A DNA stretch of 64,000 nt. Source: Strigops habroptila (Eukaryota > Chordata > Aves > Psittaciformes > Psittacidae). The translations under genes were made by a program, and so were the position numbers. Within the stretch, counting starts at the first letter, position 1, and every line of letters begins with the position of its first letter. The stretch is taken from the NCBI RefSeq assembly GCF_004027225.2, contig NC_044278.2, positions 3,534,001 to 3,598,000 of the forward strand, read 5' to 3'. Below, piece after piece: positions 1 through 13,868 of the stretch. Under the pieces are notes generated by a model that had not been told where the DNA came from, did not search any database, and saw nothing but the letters and a program-made list of their open reading frames with translations.

Positions 1-3000
1 GCCCTCATCTGGGGGTTGCAGTGCAATTTAGGGAGGATATGAGAAAGTTTTCGCAGTTGTGTGCAGCAAGCTTTAATTATACATTCTCCATATGGATGCA
101 AATGTTTGATGTTATACAGATGTTGGCAACGAGTTGACCACCAGGTACCAGAGTAGAAATAGCAAACTTCAGCAAGCAGATCAAAATCTAATCCCCTTGT
201 TATGACTGGATGCTGCATAATGCAACAGTTACTCTTTTGCTTCTCATCCAGCCTCTTTTACTCAGAGACCTCTTCCAGGCAAAGGAATAGAAGAAGTGGC
301 CAGGGCTGGAGAGACGGCACACAGGGCTTGGAAATAACTGGAAGCAACATCCTGCCCCTTCCCTAGAGCTGATTTCTGGCAGTGGGAGAGGTGTGTGACT
401 TTCTGAGTCTTCAGATTTTGTTTACAACACCCCCAGATCTTTTGCTTTGTCTTCTGGAGCCCTCTCACACAGCCGTGTGCATGAAAGAGCCAGACTCCGA
501 GCCAGGCCCCTGTTACGAAAAGCAGAACAGCCATGCTCAGGGATGCGACGATAACTCTGAGCTGTTGCATGGCGAGTTTCTGCCAAGCCGCTCTTGTGCT
601 GTAGATGTTTGGCACTGTGCTGCATGAAGCTGCTGGGCAGAGAAGCACATTGCACTGAAAATTAGCTCCAGCAGAAACATTCACCACCCTGCTCCGGCAG
701 GCTGCTGAAGGAGGCTGGGACCACAGAGACGCTTTCAGGAAGAGCGGGGACATCCAGGGCTCCTCTGAGTTGTATGGGATATGGGACTCCTGGTGTCGTG
801 CGAAATCAAGGAGCATATTCCCCCTTCTGACTGCCAGTGTCATGTGAAGCTGTGTTTGTGTGTGCAATTCCCAGCACACCTCCCACCAAAGGAGCAGAGA
901 ATGAAGCTGGCAGGCAGGGATGGCGCAGGGCTGTTAGCTGCGTTTCTCCTTGAGGATATGCACTGAACATCTACTCCATTTTCTACTTTATACGTGAATG
1001 ACATTGATATATGAGGGCCTGCTGAAGGCTGATTTTTGCTTAACTAACCTACCTCTCCTGTGTCCTGACCTTCCACTCTTACCATTGTAGACAGGGTTTG
1101 CTGTTGCCTGCTCAGGAGCTCAGAACCCCCAAATTAACTGTAATGTCTTGAGCACATAATTATATTGAGCTAATCACTGTGATACCTAGGTACTTTCACC
1201 TTACTGTGCTCTCAGCCAGGCACAGTCCCTGAGCCAGCTTCGGTGGGGATGCAGTTCTGCTGAAGCTTTCATTCTCTGGAGCAGGTTTGGGCAAGGAAAT
1301 GGTGAGGAAGGAAGGGGCAGTGTTGGCTAACGCCTATGTTAGAAGTCATACCAGGAGAAAAAGTGCTTGTGATCAGTTCTCACGGGTATAACACCCTCTA
1401 ATCAGATGAGATGAGATGGCTGCCTTGTGAGCTGCATCTGGGTCATGCAAAGGAGCAGCGACCCATACCTTTTCTATTTCACCTGCAAACCTCATGCTCC
1501 TGCCTTTGAGCTTGCCTGGTTTCACAAGTAAGCAGAAACGGGCTTACTCACTTGGGAGATGAAAAGACTTCTAAGAAATACGTGGGTGCTCTCTTAGGTA
1601 GTGCTGTACCTAACTAAACAAAGCCCTTCCCTTTGAGTCAGCCCATGCTTTGGCGATCCAGCCTTTTCAGGCAAGGGGCTTTTTATATTTTCTTTGGTCT
1701 AAATTATGAAAACCATGAAGGATTTCTCAAGGTTCCAGTTAAATTGCAGGTTTTGCCATTCCAATCTGCTGTTCCGTCTCTGCACGCAAAAACAACTGCA
1801 TTTTCCCTGCCACTCCTTCTGTGCTGTGAAATAGCTGTCATGCTCTATCCCAGAGTTAGCTGCATTGTTGCGGGGGAAGAAATGTTTTTTCTGTCCATGC
1901 ATGAAAGTGAATAGATAAATCTCTTGAGATGAAGAGGCAGTTATTTTGTCCTGAAGAGTGGGAAGTGGATGGAGGAAACAGAGGGGAGTCTACAGTGAGC
2001 TACAGCTTAAGAATCACTGCAAGATATTTATTCCTTGCAGAGGCAAACGAGAGCAGTCCCACAATTTTTCTTCTCCTAGGTCAGGAACACAGGAGTGACA
2101 CCACAGTAACTCACTTCTTCTCTCTTGAGAGATGGCTGTAAAGGCAGCAGTTTAAACTTTTTGTATTTAATAAGAAGGTGAGAGACAATGAAGCAACAAA
2201 ATAAAACCTCTGCCCACAACATAGCAGGATTGGGAAGAGGTTATTCAGAAGTCCAAATGCCTAGAAAGTTGAAAGCAGGAGTGTACTGGTTACAAAGCAC
2301 TTACGCCAGAGTTGTCCCTGAACACAACAGATGCACTCTCTGTTTGGTTACCTACAGCTAACATCTCTCTCTTCAAAGTTTTCTGCCATGGCAGAAAGAG
2401 CTCTGCTCTTTGCATCGCAATGCAGAATTGCAGGCACTCGGAAGGAGGAAACCAAAGTAGTTGTGGCTCAGGGGTGAGATTACCCTGCAGGGTTTGTATA
2501 CCACAATAAGTCCATCAGTAATTGGCAGGACCTTGCTCGAGAGGATGCTTGTGCTGGAGCACTCATCAGAGCAAAGAAGCAATGCACAGGAAGGGCCTCA
2601 AGAGCTATTCTCTGGATAAGAAGATAGTTAAAGAGTGGGGAGAGGAACAACCTGGGAATGCTGACAAGGCAGCTACTTGCTTTTCCATTGCTCTATAAAC
2701 TTTTGTCAAGGTGCAATATAGGTGTTAGCCACACTGCCCACGGCATAAGGGGCCAGGTTCTCATTTGAGCTGAGGCTGACTTGAGACCTGTGCACGTTTC
2801 TGTTATCTATGCTTTGTGCTCGAGGGCAGAATAGCTGATCTGCAGCCCCACGATGCTAATGAAGAGCTGGGAGGAGGGTTTCAGTGGGATATGTGCCTTC
2901 CCTTCTCTTCTGGAAAGTATCTACTCTGTTCTTTGTTAAATTGGAAAGAAGAAAGCATGGAGGGACAGAAAAAAGAGGTAAGCAAGCAGCTCTGTAGCAA

Positions 3001-6000
3001 AAGTTCCTTAGTAAAGGAAAAATCCTCTCTTGCAGTCTGGTGAGAATAACACACGGTGCTCTAGTTACTGGGGGCACGGGTGAAGGGAGCTAGTGAGGAT
3101 GCCAGAAAAAGAGTGCAGCAGGCGTCATTGCATGGTGGTGATCTACTTTTAAGTGATACCAGAAAAACCTATTAAATATATAACCTCAGCGCCCAGAAAA
3201 AATGTGTTAAGAGGTTTATTCGTGTAGGAAAAGCTTCGTCTTATAAATATAGATAAGGGCTTCTTTTTTTCTTCTTCTTCTTTTGGATTTCCTATACAGA
3301 AAACATATTTGGACTGTAATTTCCCTTCTGGGAAGCTCTACCTAGTTATGCTGCTTTCTGTCTGGCAGGACTGTGAGGTCTATGCTGCAAATGGGATAGC
3401 TCAGTGAGATGAGTTCTTCCTAACATGTATCCCACTACATCCTGTTCAAAGCCCCATCCTGCAAAGCTTTATGCATGTGCTGCCCTGCAAGAGGGCTGGT
3501 TGTTTCACTGAGCAGATGTAGGACCACTGTGTGCTGAAGGTGAAGGATAGCTGTTGTTCTTTTCAGGATGTACTTGCTACAAGGCTTCTACTGACTGACC
3601 TGCGAAGGGGGGAAAGACACACAAAATACGGAGCCTCAGATCCCACTCTTCTGTTTTTTCCTTCTCTCTCTCAACATAGGCACTTTCATTTCAGGCCCTA
3701 CAAAGCACCTCAGGTGGAAATACTGTCATGGAGATTAAGTAAACCTGCTGTCCTTCATGTTACCGCCTTCCTTCCTTAACAACTTTCTTGCCTCTTTGAG
3801 AGGGTAGAACAGAGCCTCTTTCAGCTCCCCAGCTTCACCTACCAATGCAAGTCTAACCAGCACCTTTATGTTGAACACAAGCCAACCTGTGTCTTATTTT
3901 TACATCCATCTTCTTTAGCCCAAATTAAAATTTAATTCTGTTTCTTTGTTGTTTCTTTATAGATGGGTGTCAAAAGCTCAAGCTCCTCAATGCCCATTCT
4001 CAGCATTCTGAGCAATGCCAAGCTCAGTCCTCCCCACTGATGCCTTTCACAGTCTCCCCACACCACATGGCCTGCACTCAGGGCTACCACACATCTGGTC
4101 CTTCTACCCTGGCTGCCTTGCTGTCTTCCCATCCGCACAGCCTCGTCCCGTATTATGCTGCTTATGCATGATCTTCCCTAGCCATCCGTGTGCTGAACCA
4201 CTCACTGAGACTCCTGACATCACATAATGGCCAGTCCTCGATAGGGGATCTAGGAAGACACCCCTCAGAATGATGCTGGATGGGGTCATCCCCTTTGTGC
4301 TTGGCTTTTTGGCTCCCTCTCATTTGCCTTGACTTCACACCTCTTCACAGCTCTCCAGATGCCCTTTTCCAAATGATTTTGGAGGCATGGAAGCCTGTGC
4401 CAGCCTTTCCTTCACAGATATTCAGACAAACATTGTTGGGTTGTACCTGTACGACCGTTTTTGCTGCTGTGAACATCCACAATACGCTGTTGTCATCCCT
4501 TTTCACACCTCCCCTAAGTTCCTGTAGTGTGTGTCTACAAACAATTAAACTAAATAACTGCAAATGTAGACACTCTAGTGGCTTAATCACGATGACTAAC
4601 ATTGCCTCATGGCTTCTTTGTACTCTTCTATCCACATCCATCTGCCGTTGCCTTGCTTACTGATCAATAACTGTGAATCAGGGCATTTCCTCTTCCCTTC
4701 TCCGCCCCAGTCCATGCCTGTTGCTCCTAGGGGCTATGACAGCTTCCAAAATCACTCCATTCCTCAGAAACAGGGCAAGGCATGTCCTGCTGGTACAAGG
4801 AAGCTTCCTCTTATGAATGCTAAGGACCATCCCATCCATGTGAGTTGTGAAATAACATGACGACACCATGCTTGCACTATAATGCCGTTGTATTTAACTG
4901 CTGAGGTGAAAGTAGAGCTTATAACCAGGTTGCAAAATTCCTGCCTTGCTCTTTCTCAGGCACTGTAGCTGCTCAGTGGCACACTTGCAAAAAACCTATT
5001 TTGCTATATTTCTACCAGAGTGCTTTGGGTATTTTTTTCTGGTTGTTTTTTGTCTCGGGAGTATGATGATTGTAAATCTGTTCTTTCTTGGCTTTGTCAA
5101 AACTTCTGAGGTGAGGTCTATCTCTGTGTCCGTGCAGCCTGGTCCAACTGCTAGTGCAGGTACTGGCAGCTCTTCCTCTTCTGGCAGGGGGGCTTGCTAG
5201 AAAAGTCATGAAACGCTGCAGTGAGCATACTTTTTCCTACTGGGGTGGAAACAAGGCAAAGAGGGATGCAGAAGCTAGTTGTTCGTCCTAAAACAAGCCA
5301 GGAGGAAAGCCGAGGCTAGAGCACAGGGGTCAGGCTGACCTCTGCCTTGCTGCCGGTGTGGCTGCTGCCATCTCTGCTGTCTCCCCAGGGTGAGGCCTTA
5401 TGCTGGTGGACAGGGAGCAGATGACACTCCTTCCCCAGTTCCAGCTGCCCATTGCAGTGTTAGCTCCAGCTTAAAACGTGTGACTGCAGAGGAATTCAAA
5501 CAGTACTTTAAAAAACCCCAAACCAAACAAAGCAGAGCAAACGGCTCTTCTTGAAAAGCAGCTGCTGAACTCCACTGGCTGGAGCCACAAGCCTTTTTAG
5601 GGCAAGTGACGGTTCCCTTCTTCCCTGGGGGAGAAGGCTCTGCTACAGCTAATCTGTCAAGGGAGGTTAGCAAGGGAATCTGGCATACGTTTTAGTAGAG
5701 CAATGTTTCAGCTTTTCAGTTTGCAGCTCTGCTCTAAATCACATTTCCATGTGGCAGCATGATCGGGATGGCTCCAGCACCGCAGACGAAAACCTGTTTG
5801 TGCTGGCTGGCCAGGGTGATTTGGCCAATAGCAAGCCAAAGTCAGCATCTCTTGGGTGCTTGTGAGGGGGCTATGACCTCAGTTCTCACCTGCTCTGCCC
5901 CTTGAGCTGTCTTTTCCATTGGGGTAAAGTGGGAGTAAGATAATACACGTAGGATTTGGTAACTGTCCGTATCGGGGCCAGCTTTAGTCACAGAGGTTGC

Positions 6001-9000
6001 TTTCAGGCAGCAAATTGCTGAGGACAGCAAATCAGCCTGGCACTAAGCATCCTGCAAACCTGTTGCGTCTTCTCCTACCTTCACCCCATGCCCGCCTCAT
6101 CCCCAGCGATGCAGCCTCTGCTGGGGCAGGAGGCAGAGCATGTCCAGGGCCTGGGCTCTCTCCTCCCCATGGCCAGAGCCCCTGCAAAGAAGTGACAGGG
6201 TGCAGGGGGAGCGTGACACCAAACAAGCTTTGAGACATGGGAAGTTATTTTTAACTCATTCATGAGCAGCAAATATCTCATCACGTGTGGCTGAGGAGCT
6301 TTTCTCAGCATGCAAGCAAACATTGGGAAGTGAAAAACAGGCACAAAACCATGCTGGCTGCTGCTGTTTCATGGGCGTGTTGTTGGCAGGCTCAGCTGAG
6401 AAGGCTGAGGAAGCCCTGGAGTATGATGGTCCCTTCGCCTCCCCCAGCCATGATGCCTCTGGGGTGCAAAATAATGTCAAGTGGGCAAGATGGAAAACGA
6501 TGAACCAAGGTCACTCCCTGCCCCATACCGAAACCAGTGGGATTGTCCTCAACACAGTTTCTCATTTGCACAGAATTTCAGGGGGTGATGCTAAAGAGGA
6601 GGGGGAGAGAGAGGTGTTCCTAGTTCTCCCAAAAGGACTTTTGGCCCCATTTTGTTCTGGGGATATAGGTTTGCTTTTCCACCTGCAGGCCTGCCTGCTT
6701 TATTGTTGTAAGGGCAGTGCAGGGGTGCTTGGGCAAGCTCCTACCTATAGCTCGCCACAAGAAGAAGGGGCACCGTTTGCTCTGCCAGTGCACTAATTCA
6801 TAATACCTGGCTGCAACGCTAATGCACCAAACCTGTTGCCTCCCTCAGGAGACTCTGGGAGCTGAAAAGTTGGAGGTGATGAGTCATTTACAGTGTAGTA
6901 GAGAAGCCATTCATTGCCTGCTTGTGTTGCAGGCAGGTATCTGGTTGCCTGTCCTATGTGCTTTCACAGTTCAAATTGGAAGTGAAATAGCAAAGCCTGC
7001 TGTGTTTGGGAACAGTGACCCCATGAAGATGTGCTCCTTGGAGTGGGAGATGAAATGCTGAGGGAGAAAGAGAACAAGCTGGTGGAGGGGATGAACCAGG
7101 AAGCAAGTCTTGCAATTTAACATTCAGGAACCTTGGTAGAAGGTGAGATTCTTGGGCTTTCATTCCTGCTGTCATGAATGTGTTAGGGTTTATATAATGA
7201 TTCTGAAATGTAAAATGCAAAACAATCCTGGGAGTAATGCATGGCGTCCTGGACTTCTCCTTCCTAGATGAGTCCCAAATCATTTGGTTATTACATAAAG
7301 ATGACCAACACCCACAGTAAAATGTCTTCCAACATCAGCTGCTGTCTTGCTGTCAGGCCAATGCTGAGAGAGGTATGAATTGGCTTCCATCACAGAAATA
7401 AAGGTGTGGACTCTAAAACCTAATGATTACATATTTCTCCCAGAGTAACAATCAAAGTGCTTATCATAGGTAACTGGATGAAAGAAATGTTTTAAGATAA
7501 ATGACAGCAGATAAATGAGAGACTGCTTTTTTTTCTGTACAGTTGCCCAGGACTGTTTAGAAAGAATTCAGACACACCCAAAGAGTCTCACATTGTTAAA
7601 TTGGTCCAGGAATTAGAGTTTCTTTCCTCAAAATGATTCTGTGGAAAAATGTGAAGTGCAACCGGGAGCTTGAAGTCTTGTGGGATGGAAGGCTGAAAGA
7701 GTATTTGGCAAAAGTGATTTGTATTTTATTTTTACTGCTGAAACAGTCAGGTTTTTGCTGGTTGCCATTGAAAAACAGTTGATAATGGAAATGTCCATTT
7801 GCCCATTTTTCTATGTCACTTTTCATCCTGAGGGGAAAGAAAACAAAGATAAACTGTACTCCATCAGTAATCATGAGGCCTGCAGTTAATCTTTTACTCA
7901 CTTGCCTTATTCTGGCACATGTTCAAAGTGTGGAGAGGTTTGAATTAACCAGCAAAACATCACAAAGCTGGGAGTTGAGCTTGATTTTGGTAGGTAGGAT
8001 TAGAAAGCAGAAAACCAATGTGTTCATTCCTGCTTGAACTTCGCACAGAGCCTACAGAAGCTCTGAAGGTCCCAGCTAGTGGGACCTGTGGGACCTTCTG
8101 TGTTCTAGCTGGGCACAGAGCAGAGCCCTCAGCAGCTTGCCAAGGGGTACCTGGGGCCTTGCTTGTGTCATCCGTGCTTAATGAGCCCGGTCCTCTTGGC
8201 ACCGAAGGGCAGTCTGCCCCTGTCATTTATGCATGCTCATGTCAGGACCAAGACGTTTTACCACTGCAGTATAGAATAGGCTTATGGACTGCTTTCTGCC
8301 TGCCCTTAGCAGAGGAACGATGCAACAGCTGAACTCCACAATACACAGCGTCTTAGAACTAAACCAGGAACAATGGAGCTCTGCATTGTTCTCAGATCCC
8401 AAAGTGTGAACCAAGTTGCGCTGCTGCTCCAGCTGCGTCTGGAGGGGACATGTGGGGGGCCTTCTGCAGTTCTCTAGCAGGGGTTTGAAGCCAAAGCTGT
8501 GAGCCCAGCCCTGCAGCTCCAACCCTCTCTCCTGCCCTGGCTTTGCCCAGCCCAGGAGAGAGCAGGCAGACAGCAGGGGTGTCAGAGAAGGTGGGAGCAC
8601 TGTGGATAGCAAGTCATGTAGCCACCTCACCTCTGTCCTCCTTCGTCTTCGGGAAACATCTTTTGCTCTGTGTATGCTCCAAAGCTTGAAGCTGCTGCAT
8701 GTTTCTTAGTGAGATGTTTCCCTAATGTAATTTCCCAAGCTGGTAGTGTAATGTTTTTCCTCACAGATAGATCATAACCTCAGGCAGAGTGAGACTTCAG
8801 ACATGGGTACATCTATGAAAAAATTGGCATACTCTTCTGTCAAGCAACAGTTAAAAGAAAATCTGCAAAGGGATTAGCTGCCATATACTCTGGGGCTTGC
8901 TGACAGATGTCCTGAAAATCTGGAAATGTGTCGATTTATCTTTACACAGGGTTGTTTTGGTTGTTTTTTTTTTTTTGTTCTCCCTCTTTCTCCCTCTCCT

Positions 9001-12000
9001 CATCCCTCTGCCCAGGGCACACAAATGGGAACTCCTTCACAGCCGCAGAGCTGCCTGGGAACTGCCTTGGTTCCATGCATTGACCAGCATACTGGTCCTG
9101 GGGTGCAATCTAGGCTGAGCTGCACCCAAAACCTCAGTCTAGTTACAGATGCCAGCTTCCCTGCAATGGCAGCACTGCTGCTTTGTGCCAGGGCAGTAAG
9201 GATTTCCTCTTTGTTCCAACTGCAACCTCTCAGCTCATTTTAAAGGAGCTTAAATGTTGGCCATTAAATATAAATATCTTCTTTTTCCTCTGGGTGAAAG
9301 TGATGTTCAGAACTTCACAGTGTAAATAAGGTCTGGAGAAAATGTTTTAGGCAATGTTTCAGTCAAAATAAATGGCTCTGGCCATTCCTCCCTGCTTTAG
9401 CTCTAGGTGAGTCTCTTCTCGCTTTCACAATGTGGCAGAAGAGCTTTGGCCTGATTATGACTTTCCCCCAAGCACATCTTCAGGCTTCGAGTAGCCAGAA
9501 GACCCTGAAATGTGTGGATTTTGTTGCGTGATCTTGGGCAAATCACATAGGACAATTGTTTCTTAAAGTGCTTTCTGTTTCTGGATGGTTTGATTCTGAT
9601 TGCTCAATTTGAAACGCTCAGGTGGCCTCTGAGAGGAGGGGGATGTGGATGCGCACACATCCTCCCTGCTCCCAGTGGTACAGGATACAGCCTTTTAAAC
9701 TGTTCTTCAGCTCTGGATGGAGTTGCTGCCCTCAGGGAGGAAGTTGCTCCTGCAACTGCAGTTAAATCTCCCTCTCCTCATTTTCTGGTATCTCTTTTCC
9801 TCGCATAGAGGAACAAACCACTCCTCCTGACTTGTGGAGGAGTTGGGAACCTCCTTCCTTGCTTGGTTGAGCCCAGTCCCGCTTTTGCTATACTCTGTAC
9901 CATTAGCCATACTGTTTACTGCTTGCTCCAAAATCTAAAGGCTGCAAATCTGTCTTGTGTCTTGTTCCCTCCCTCGCCTGCTGATCAGAGAGAGAGAAGG
10001 GATCAGAGGAGTGGGGTAAATACCCACGGGGTCCAGTACTTGAGGGTGTGCAGTGTTTTGCCCTGAAGAAGGACCAGCATTCTTATTTCATGACATACAT
10101 ATGTTGCTTTTCTGCCAAACCTCTTTTCTCTGAGGGCCAGACAATCATCTGACTTCACTCTTCGTCTGTGGTTCATGGGAAGCCTGTTCACATTGGGGAT
10201 CAGCAGATTTGGAGTCTGGATGTTGACATCACTTTGATTTCCTAGGGCAAAGGATGTAGCTCTCACTCACAGCTGTTGTATTACAGCAGCCTCTGGCAGC
10301 CCAGAGGTTTGGGAGACATCTACCCTGGCCCTTGGCCGCACAGCAGCCGCCCAGCCTTGCCTCTTGCTCAGGCTCCAGGCACCCGTTGTTTGTGCTTCTC
10401 CTGCTGGAAAAAGCAAGGCCAACAGGAGTCACCGGTGACTTGGTATGAGCATGGAGCAGCTCAGCAAATGACAGCATAGGGAATCATTTTCTCTTTGCCC
10501 TGAAAGCAAGCTCCCACTGTCCAGCCTCTACCCGTGCCTGCTGAGGCGAGCAATGGGGAAGCAAGCCCGAGCACACTTCTGGCAGCGATGGAGCAACAAG
10601 AAAGACAATGGTGTGGGTTGCGACCTAATGTGTATATCATCAGCATTGCTTGAGTCACACCCTTCTGCCTCCAGCTATTGCAGCGATCCCAGTGCCAAAG
10701 AGCAACCGCATGGCCTGACCAAAATGATCCAGCTGCTGCTGAGGACGGCGCTGCTGAATGACTCAGTTTTGTGCTGGGAGGACAAGGCAGCCCAGATCTG
10801 TCTTCCTGGAAAGCTGCTTTGCAGTAACCATGTGCTTGAAAAGGTTTTGTCTTTGAGGTGACTGTGGTGTTCGTTCCTGTTCAACCATGTGAATAAGCCA
10901 TGCAGACAGAGAGACATCCATTGGGAGCCAGAGCCCCACCTTGAGAGCTCAAAACGCTGGAGGCAAGCCCAAGGGAGGCCTGGCTGCCTCTTTAGGTTTA
11001 GAAAAGCCACCCTGCCCAAGCCTCAGTTTCCCCACTGATGCAGGCGTGAGGCCAATGTTTTCCCCAAAAGAGTGTTTGTGAAGTCCTCTGAAGAAGGGCG
11101 CTCTCATAAATGCCACACTATTTTTATTATTGGGGTCAGGAAGGAGAACATGCGTAAAGGTGATGAAGCTTTTGAAACACAGGTTCCCATTAATAGTCTT
11201 TAGGAGTTCTTATTATAATCTAATTTTACTGGAATTGGATTAATCTTATAATGCTATAATGTCATTTCCATGGTCTTTTTATATTTTTATTGTTATTATG
11301 CATTAATGCAATAGCCTGCCAGAGCTCTGAGAAGAGGGTGTGAGTTTAGTGAATTGCTGATAACATTTTTGCAGGGCATTTTTATTGCTCCTGTTTGACT
11401 CGTACACTGTAAAGTCACACAGTGCCTGGAAATAGCAGGAACACCCCCAAAGTCATCTTGAATTATGTTGTAACAGGCTCCACCGGTGAAAGCAATGTAT
11501 TCAGAGCCAAGACACCAGGGGTCTGCTTCTGGCTTGTCCCTGACCTGTGCCAGGAGCTCACCTGAACCATGCCAGTGTTTTCCCCCCCCTCTTCAGCTGG
11601 AAGTGGAAATAATTTGCCCATATAAGAATGTAGTGAGTGGGTCTGTGGTCTATATCCCTGACCATCTAGAAAAGCTGTCTTGTATTGTCAAGCTTTAATG
11701 CTTCCTTTTTATTGAGATTATCCCGGAAAAAAAATGCTTTTTCCTGCCAGTGTCCTGTATTTCTTAATTTGTCTTTTGTTTTTATTTGCTAGTATTTATT
11801 TCTCTAGTTAAGCATCTTTTGAAGCGCTGAATTGTCTTTATCCTGCATCCATTTAAAGACGCTGAAAGTTTTTATTTCAAAGTAGCCCCATGGTGCTTGC
11901 TCTGAACATTCATGGGCTTGTCCATGAGGACTTGGAAAGGAGACTGCACGTGAACAATATTAAGCAAGCTGAGCAATCTTTCAGTGGATGACGTTTCAGC

Positions 12001-13090
12001 CCTCAAATCACCTAAGAGAAAAGGCAAATAGACTGGTATTTCCTATCAGCTCTTATCATCACCTCTGTTCCTTTTCCAAGTCTTACTTGAAGGTGGTCTT
12101 GATGTAATTAAAGCTTAAGGGCCAAAGCGTGAGTTTCATTTTCAGCACAAACACAATGCTAACCCTTTCTCTCCCATATGTCCTCTGGTTATTCTCCTCC
12201 AAAGCTCCTCCCATTCAAAGAGCATTGACAAAGATGCAAATTAAACCTCCTACTCTGCAAATGGCACAGCTTAACATTATTAGCCCGGAGAAAACAGAAT
12301 CTGCTGGGTCACTTGGGAGCTGGTTACCAGCGCATCTGCCAGCCAGCCACATTGGGAGGCAAGTCCATATGGTGAGACAGCCAGTTTCTGACTTCTGCTG
12401 GCTTCAGCTTCTAAGGACTTGGCATCTTTTATTAGATGGCTTGGAACTGTGCTGGTTTCTGCCTTTCTGTGGAACAGGAGGGTTGGGGTTCCTGCATTTG
12501 ATACCAAGGGAATGCACTAGGACTCCATGTGTGACACAAGGGTCTCCTACCAAGGCCCCTTGCAGAAGTGGAGCACTAGAAGAAAGTGCTATTGCTGTCA
12601 CTCCTGGCCTCTTATGTTTGTGAGCAAACAAGCAACTGGGGGTTTTGTTTGCAAGGATATTGGAACATCTGCGCCATGGAGAAGGACTTTCTCATTCCTC
12701 TGTAATAACAGGTTATTACAAATACAAACAGCATAAACCCCAGTCCCCACTGTTGCATATTTATACATTCCAGTGTTTCCTGGATGCACTTTGAATGCAT
12801 TTCTGCCGCGGACACGCTGTAGTGTTGGCTGCCTCGGCAGCATCCCAAGCGGCAGGCAGTGCCTGCACACGGGGAGGGCTCACATCTGGCAACCGGGCAT
12901 TAACACCAGCCCTGGATTCGGGTTTCGGTAACAGCGCATCGCAGCGGGACGGTCACGACTTGGTTGAAACTTGCAAAGCCCGGCTGTTATTTTTTGTTTG
13001 CACGGGAACAAAGGAGAGCATTTATGCCATTTTCCCAAGAAGCCGGGTTTCCGAGGAGCGCCCGAGGACTCTCTTTTTCCCCTTAAAACA
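1..13090. other. Flanking DNA upstream of IGSF3, no supported gene
   Basis: This stretch is ordinary mid-GC avian non-coding DNA. Open frames here are short and overlap on both strands, as expected by chance; the longest are about 160-205 codons and none shows a recognisable domain with consistent splice sites. I see no tRNA, rRNA or clear retroelement in it. A short AT-rich block at roughly 11,100-11,340 contains several TAAT-type motifs and could be a regulatory element, but nothing in the sequence proves this. In mammals the DNA on the 5' side of IGSF3 leads toward CD2 and PTGFRN; I recognise no part of either here. Confidence 0.6.
262..879 (-). other. Unassigned 205-codon ORF with one hydrophobic segment
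   Basis: A minus-strand frame starts at 879 and stops at 262-264. Around residues 107-131 it has a strongly hydrophobic stretch (VIVASLSMAVLLFVTGAWLG) that would make a good membrane helix. It is preceded by a short cysteine-bearing segment (FQCNVLLCPAASC) and an NVS sequon, and followed by a Lys/Cys-rich stretch. That arrangement could suit the last extracellular exon plus membrane anchor of a type I receptor. However, I cannot name a family, no matching upstream exons are visible, and an ORF of this length is not far above chance for a 64-kb window. It is most probably fortuitous. Confidence 0.15.
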
Positions 13091-13770
13091 AAGGAACCCA
13101 CTTTACCCCCGCGCTCTTTCCCGACCCCGGCTCCACCGCCCCACGCCACAGCCTGTCACAACCACGCTCCGCCACCCCTCTTCACTCCCCCCATCCCAGC
13201 GGAGCCGCCGGAGAAGGAGCATCCCCGACCCGCTACCCGCCTCCCTCGCCCGCCGCCCGGGGTAAGGGAGGGGGGAGCGGTCGGTGGCGGCGGGGCGGGC
13301 CGGGGGAGGAGTTAGTCGGCGCGGAGGAAGCGCCGGGCACCCCGCGGCGGCGGCAGCGCTGGGCGGGCGGTTGGCGGGGCAGGTGAGGGCGGCGGGCCGG
13401 GGGCGCAGCGCCCGCTTATTGTTATAACTTTTCGGGGTGGGGTCTTTTTGTTGTTTGCTCTGTGCGCACAACCCCCCCCTTTTATCCCCGTATTTATTGT
13501 TTTCCGGACGAGACGCGCTTTCTCCCCCTTCCCTCCCGCCTCTCCCCCGGGAAGCCGTCGGGCGCGGAGCGGCGGAGCGGGGAGGGGAGGCGCGGCGGCC
13601 GCCCCGCTGTGGGGGCGATGCCCCCGCCTGCCTTGGCGCCTCCCGTGCCGGCCCCGCCGCCTTCCCTTTGTGCCGCCGGGCCCGGCGCGACGCCTGCCCC
13701 GGGAGCCGGCGCCCCGCGGCGCCTCCGCGGCGGGAGGTAAGGGCGGCTGCCGCCCCGCGCCCCGGCAGCC

Positions 13771-13813
13771 ATGCGGACCCTGCGGCCGCAGCTGGCCTCC
13801 CTCCTCCTGCTCG
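13771..13813 (+). CDS. IGSF3: IGSF3 coding exon 1 (signal peptide start)
   Basis: This exon encodes MRTLRPQLASLLLL plus the first base of the next codon. It ends at a strong donor (CTCG|GTAAGTG), so intron 1 is phase 1. Joined to exon 2, it gives a classic signal peptide: basic residues at 2 and 5, a Leu-rich core, then G-MALA with likely cleavage before Gln20. The start is chosen because an in-frame TAA lies 33 bases upstream (13,738-13,740), no ATG intervenes, and -3 is a purine. The signal length and the residues after the cleavage site (QRQVAVQEG) agree with what I recall of mammalian IGSF3, a cell-surface Ig protein of the EWI-motif family whose relatives bind tetraspanins. Linking the two exons across 28 kb is an inference from phase and family structure; no transcript is visible. 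Confidence 0.8.
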
Positions 13814-13832
13814 GTAAGTGGCGGGCGGCGGC

Positions 13833-13868
13833 GGGGATGGGATGGGACGGGACTGGACGGGACGGGGG
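13833..13868 (+). repeat. GGGAY pentamer repeat / G-quadruplex motif at the intron 1 start
   Basis: Six G-tracts of three or more, separated by 2-base spacers except for one longer gap, lie on the sense strand starting 20 bases after the exon 1 donor. The sequence is a degenerate tandem of a GGGAT or GGGAC unit. It meets the usual four-tract G-quadruplex definition. Such motifs are known to be enriched just inside first introns of vertebrate genes. Function here is inference only. Confidence 0.75.
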